64,000 nt of DNA from Planococcus lenghuensis. Lineage in GTDB: Bacteria > Bacillota > Bacilli > Bacillales_A > Planococcaceae. The translations under genes were made by a program, and so were the position numbers. This document shows positions 62,003 through 64,000 of the stretch, in pieces. The first letter of the stretch is position 1, and each line of letters starts with the position of its first letter. The DNA lies in assembly GCF_001999905.1 (NCBI RefSeq), contig NZ_CP019640.1:2646001-2710000 (forward strand), given 5' to 3'. The notes under the pieces were generated by a model. That model saw only the letters and a program-made list of their open reading frames with translations. It ran no database searches and was not told where the DNA came from.

Positions 62003-62465
62003 GGTCTAAATTTCTAATTTGACTATAGACATCTTTACCTCCTTTTCGTACACTGACGTAGAAAGAAAAAATTGGAAAGGAATGGATTGCCATAGCGAAT
62101 TTCAACTTTTCACCAAGTCGAAAACCTCTGCAACACCGGTCGTTAACCCCCATAACGACATGCGCAAGTACTGCTGCATTATCATTTAGTCGTCGGTCAG
62201 CAAAAGACCAGTGGTTGGACCTATCGATTCGTCAGATAAGTGCACCTAGATGTAAAGTGTTTTACACCCTCCCCTGTAAACTCTTCTTTTTAATGGAAGC
62301 TGCAGTTATCAAGTTGAACTGCATGCCAAATATGCCTCGATTATACGCCTGTCTAGCAGGTAAAATTCCCTTGTTTGCTCCCAAACTTATATTCGGTAAT
62401 CGTTTTTTCACAGAAAAGGAAGTTCTAGAAATTCGGCGAGTTGAATTTACTGGAGCTAAGTATTC
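62003..62465. other. Intergenic region before the RAYT gene
   Basis: About 460 bases. It contains a possible 35-codon frame at 62079-62189 (MDCHSEFQLFTKSK...) with a poorly spaced GGAAAGGA, and otherwise nothing I can assign. No obvious ribosome site immediately before the transposase ATG. Confidence 0.35.
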
Positions 62466-63110
62466 ATGACCCGGAAGCGGACATTTCATCCGAGTTCCTA
62501 TTACCATGTCATCATGCGAGGCAATAACCGGCAGCCGATCTTCAGCAGCAAAGAAGATATGTTCGAATTGCGTCGTGCGTTTTTACATGTTTACCACCGC
62601 TATCCGTTCCAAATGCTCGCTTTTTGTTTCATGACGAATCACTATCATTTGCTAATCAAAACAGATGGCGCTCCCCTCCACAAAATCATGGCACTCGTTA
62701 ACCGGCGCTACAGCGATTCATTCTCAAAACGCTATAGCCATATTGGGCGAATTTATCAGAAGCGATATTTCGCTAGGGAAGTAAATTCCCGCTTCGGGCT
62801 TTTGCAAGTCAGCAGCTACATTCATCGGAACCCGATCGAAACGAAAGTGCCGATGGTAGAACGCCTAGAGGACTATCCGTACAGTTCCTTCCCCTCATAC
62901 TGGTCAGAAGAAAAACCGGCACTGCCATTTCTGAACCTTGAGCTACTTCAGACTTTGGTGCCGGCGCCTTTCGAAAAAACGAACATCGGTTACTGCAAAT
63001 ACTGCCTGACTCACCGGCAGAAAGTGGAAGAAGATTCACATTTGGAAGAGATGGAACCGCCAGTTGTCCCTGTGTCAGACATACTTTCGGTAGATCACCA
63101 TTACTTTTAA
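62466..63110 (+). CDS. REP-associated tyrosine transposase (RAYT, Y1/HUH family)
   Basis: 214 residues. TFHPSSYYHVIMRGNNRQPIF is the N-terminal RAYT pattern (blocks: YYHVIMRGNN); the HUH metal motif is in CFMTNHYHLLIKT; the catalytic Tyr lies in SSYIHRNPIE; LEDYPYSSFPSYW is the usual following signature. RAYTs are IS200-like enzymes that copy REP palindromes. Here REP-like sequences lie on both sides, and one copy overlaps the last codons of the gene (63065-63083). Confidence 0.88.
   Translation: MTRKRTFHPSSYYHVIMRGNNRQPIFSSKEDMFELRRAFLHVYHRYPFQMLAFCFMTNHYHLLIKTDGAPLHKIMALVNRRYSDSFSKRYSHIGRIYQKRYFAREVNSRFGLLQVSSYIHRNPIETKVPMVERLEDYPYSSFPSYWSEEKPALPFLNLELLQTLVPAPFEKTNIGYCKYCLTHRQKVEEDSHLEEMEPPVVPVSDILSVDHHYF
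63065..63083 (+). repeat. REP-like element inside the RAYT 3' end
   Basis: TGTCCCTGTGTCAGACATA, one base from the consensus of the left group, encodes VPVSDI of the transposase. Confidence 0.75.
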
Positions 63111-63114
63111 ACGT

Positions 63115-63162
63115 AAAATAGCCGTATTCAAGGATTCTTCGTCCTAAATGCGGCTATTTTTT
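63115..63162 (+). terminator. Terminator of the RAYT gene
   Basis: AAAATAGCCG / CGGCTATTTT stem with T-run; it also faces the convergent LexA-like gene. Confidence 0.8.
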
Positions 63163-63176
63163 CGTGAATTGTTTCT

Positions 63177-63211
63177 AACACAGAGACACAAACAAACACA
63201 CGGACACAAAC
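63177..63211. repeat. Decayed inverted REP-like elements, right side
   Basis: AACACAGAGACACAAAC followed by ACACACGGACACAAAC, degenerate inverted copies of the GTGTCTCTGTGTT core, between the RAYT terminator and the LexA-like stop. Confidence 0.5.
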
Positions 63212-63219
63212 AAACATCT

Positions 63220-64000
63220 CTACTTCTTCAGCACACCGATGACCCGCCCGTTGATGAGCACGTCCTCACTTCTCATCACGATGGGCTCATACGCCGGGTT
63301 TTCCGAAATCAGCACAATTTCACTGCCCATCGGCATGTATTTCTTCATCGTCGCTTCTTGGCCGGTTACCGCAATGACAATGTCGCCGTTGGAAGCGGTA
63401 TTTTGCTGATGAACGATGACAACATCGCCTTTATCGATTCCGGCGTCGACCATACTGTCGCCGGTGACGGTCAGGCAAAAGGTCTCACTCGGAGACATCA
63501 CCCAATCCCGCGGCAGTTGAAGGGATGCCTCGTAGGATTCAGAAGCCAGCATCGGCATGCCGGCGGCAACGTTTCCGATGAGCGGGGCGGCCACCGTTTC
63601 ATGCACTTGCAGCAGCACGTCCTGTCCCGCTTCTTTCACTTCGAGGTGGTCTCCCGTTTCGTTATCGAGAATATAATCATACTGCCTGCCGTTTTTCAAA
63701 TTCAGATAGATGCGCTTATTTTTCGCATCGGGCAGAAACTGCGGTCGGCATTTCGGCAAATCCTGAACTTCCTCGCCGTTCCGGTCGATGATTTTAATCT
63801 CGAGGCCATCTGTCGCAATCCCGTAATAGGCCCGGTTCTCAGCTTCCATATAGGATATTAATTGGCTGACCGCGTCATCGATCCCGCTGCCGAAGCGCTT
63901 CACTTCCGCAATGATATAAGGAGTCGCTTCACCGCCGGCATAGACCATCACCGCGATATCACAATAACCTTTTTTCGAGAACTGCTGGACTTTGAATTCC
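63220..64000 (-). CDS. Restriction-nuclease-like domain fused to LexA/S24 self-cleaving protease (5' end outside window)
   Basis: The frame is open to the right edge, so the start is missing; at least 260 residues are visible. The N-terminal part reads KGYCDIAVMVYAGG...PYIIAEVKRFG, i.e. Asp then E-x-K on the next strand, the pattern of HsdR_N-type PD-(D/E)XK nuclease domains. A linker (LNLKNGRQYDYILDN) leads to a complete S24 peptidase: cleavage site Ala-Gly in GNVAAGMP, nucleophile Ser in VTGDSMVDAGI, Lys in GQEATMKKYM. LexA/UmuD/CI proteins of this fold cut themselves when RecA is activated. No HTH is visible in the part seen. Confidence 0.75.
   Translation of the reverse strand, partial: EFKVQQFSKKGYCDIAVMVYAGGEATPYIIAEVKRFGSGIDDAVSQLISYMEAENRAYYGIATDGLEIKIIDRNGEEVQDLPKCRPQFLPDAKNKRIYLNLKNGRQYDYILDNETGDHLEVKEAGQDVLLQVHETVAAPLIGNVAAGMPMLASESYEASLQLPRDWVMSPSETFCLTVTGDSMVDAGIDKGDVVIVHQQNTASNGDIVIAVTGQEATMKKYMPMGSEIVLISENPAYEPIVMRSEDVLINGRVIGVLKK

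Noticed and set aside
62215-62469. 84-codon plus-strand frame before the RAYT gene
   Set aside because: No ribosome site, odd composition, and it overlaps the transposase start.

Overview
The window looks like chromosome of a low-to-mid GC Firmicute of the Bacillales, most likely Planococcaceae (Planococcus/Sporosarcina type). The reasons are strong AGGAGG-type ribosome sites, TTG/GTG starts, a B. subtilis-like gene repertoire (ydaJKLM, spoIISA/spoIISB, pgcA, gtaB, namA, DUF6376 lipoproteins), a cre box, and a palindrome-ended intergenic repeat of a type common in Bacillaceae. The genus is an inference; no rRNA or tRNA gene was found.

Left part (1-9.3 kb): the end of a metallo-beta-lactamase-fold gene, then an exopolysaccharide locus on the minus strand resembling B. 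subtilis ydaJKLM. It runs from 9044 down to 4409: degenerate-GGDEF c-di-GMP receptor, family 2 glycosyltransferase, GH8-like lipoprotein, DUF2334 protein. A second receptor-plus-synthase pair lies at 400-2411. Between the two copies sits an IS200/IS605-type element with only a frameshifted tnpB. 9.3-25.2 kb is a mixed housekeeping/accessory stretch: NERD protein, old yellow enzyme, flavin reductase, a SEC-C protein coupled to an HTH/TPR-like protein, an XRE regulator, a methyltransferase, a PBP4-type peptidase, VanZ, a membrane-anchored long charged-helix protein, and a zinc-ribbon serine protease flanked by two paralogous DUF6376 lipoproteins.

25.4-41.5 kb is a cell-envelope region: an acyltransferase, a GtrA/GtrB/GtrII-like glucosylation set, a polysaccharide deacetylase, pgcA and gtaB (UDP-glucose supply), an LTA-synthase-family enzyme, an LPDTA cell-wall-anchored protein, a SpoIISA/SpoIISB toxin-antitoxin pair and another glycosyltransferase. 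Several genes here are decayed: an amber-interrupted membrane protein, a frameshifted small membrane protein, and C-terminal scraps.

43.2-56.8 kb is one long co-directional catabolic cluster: TetR regulator, Liv-type ABC importer, two acyl-CoA dehydrogenases, thioesterase, thiolase, paired MaoC hydratase subunits, two SDRs and an acyl-CoA ligase. A cre box and a TetR-type palindrome sit at its head. Together they predict uptake, activation and beta-oxidation of a carboxylic acid under catabolite and inducer control; the substrate is unknown.

56.9-64 kb carries a broken VanY peptidase, a DUF1643-like gene, a glutamine amidotransferase, an amidase, an M42 peptidase, a RAYT transposase surrounded by REP-like palindromes, and at the right edge a gene joining a restriction-nuclease-like domain to a LexA-type self-cleaving protease. 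Three intergenic spots carry degenerate tandem repeats with exactly the same 21-bp period.
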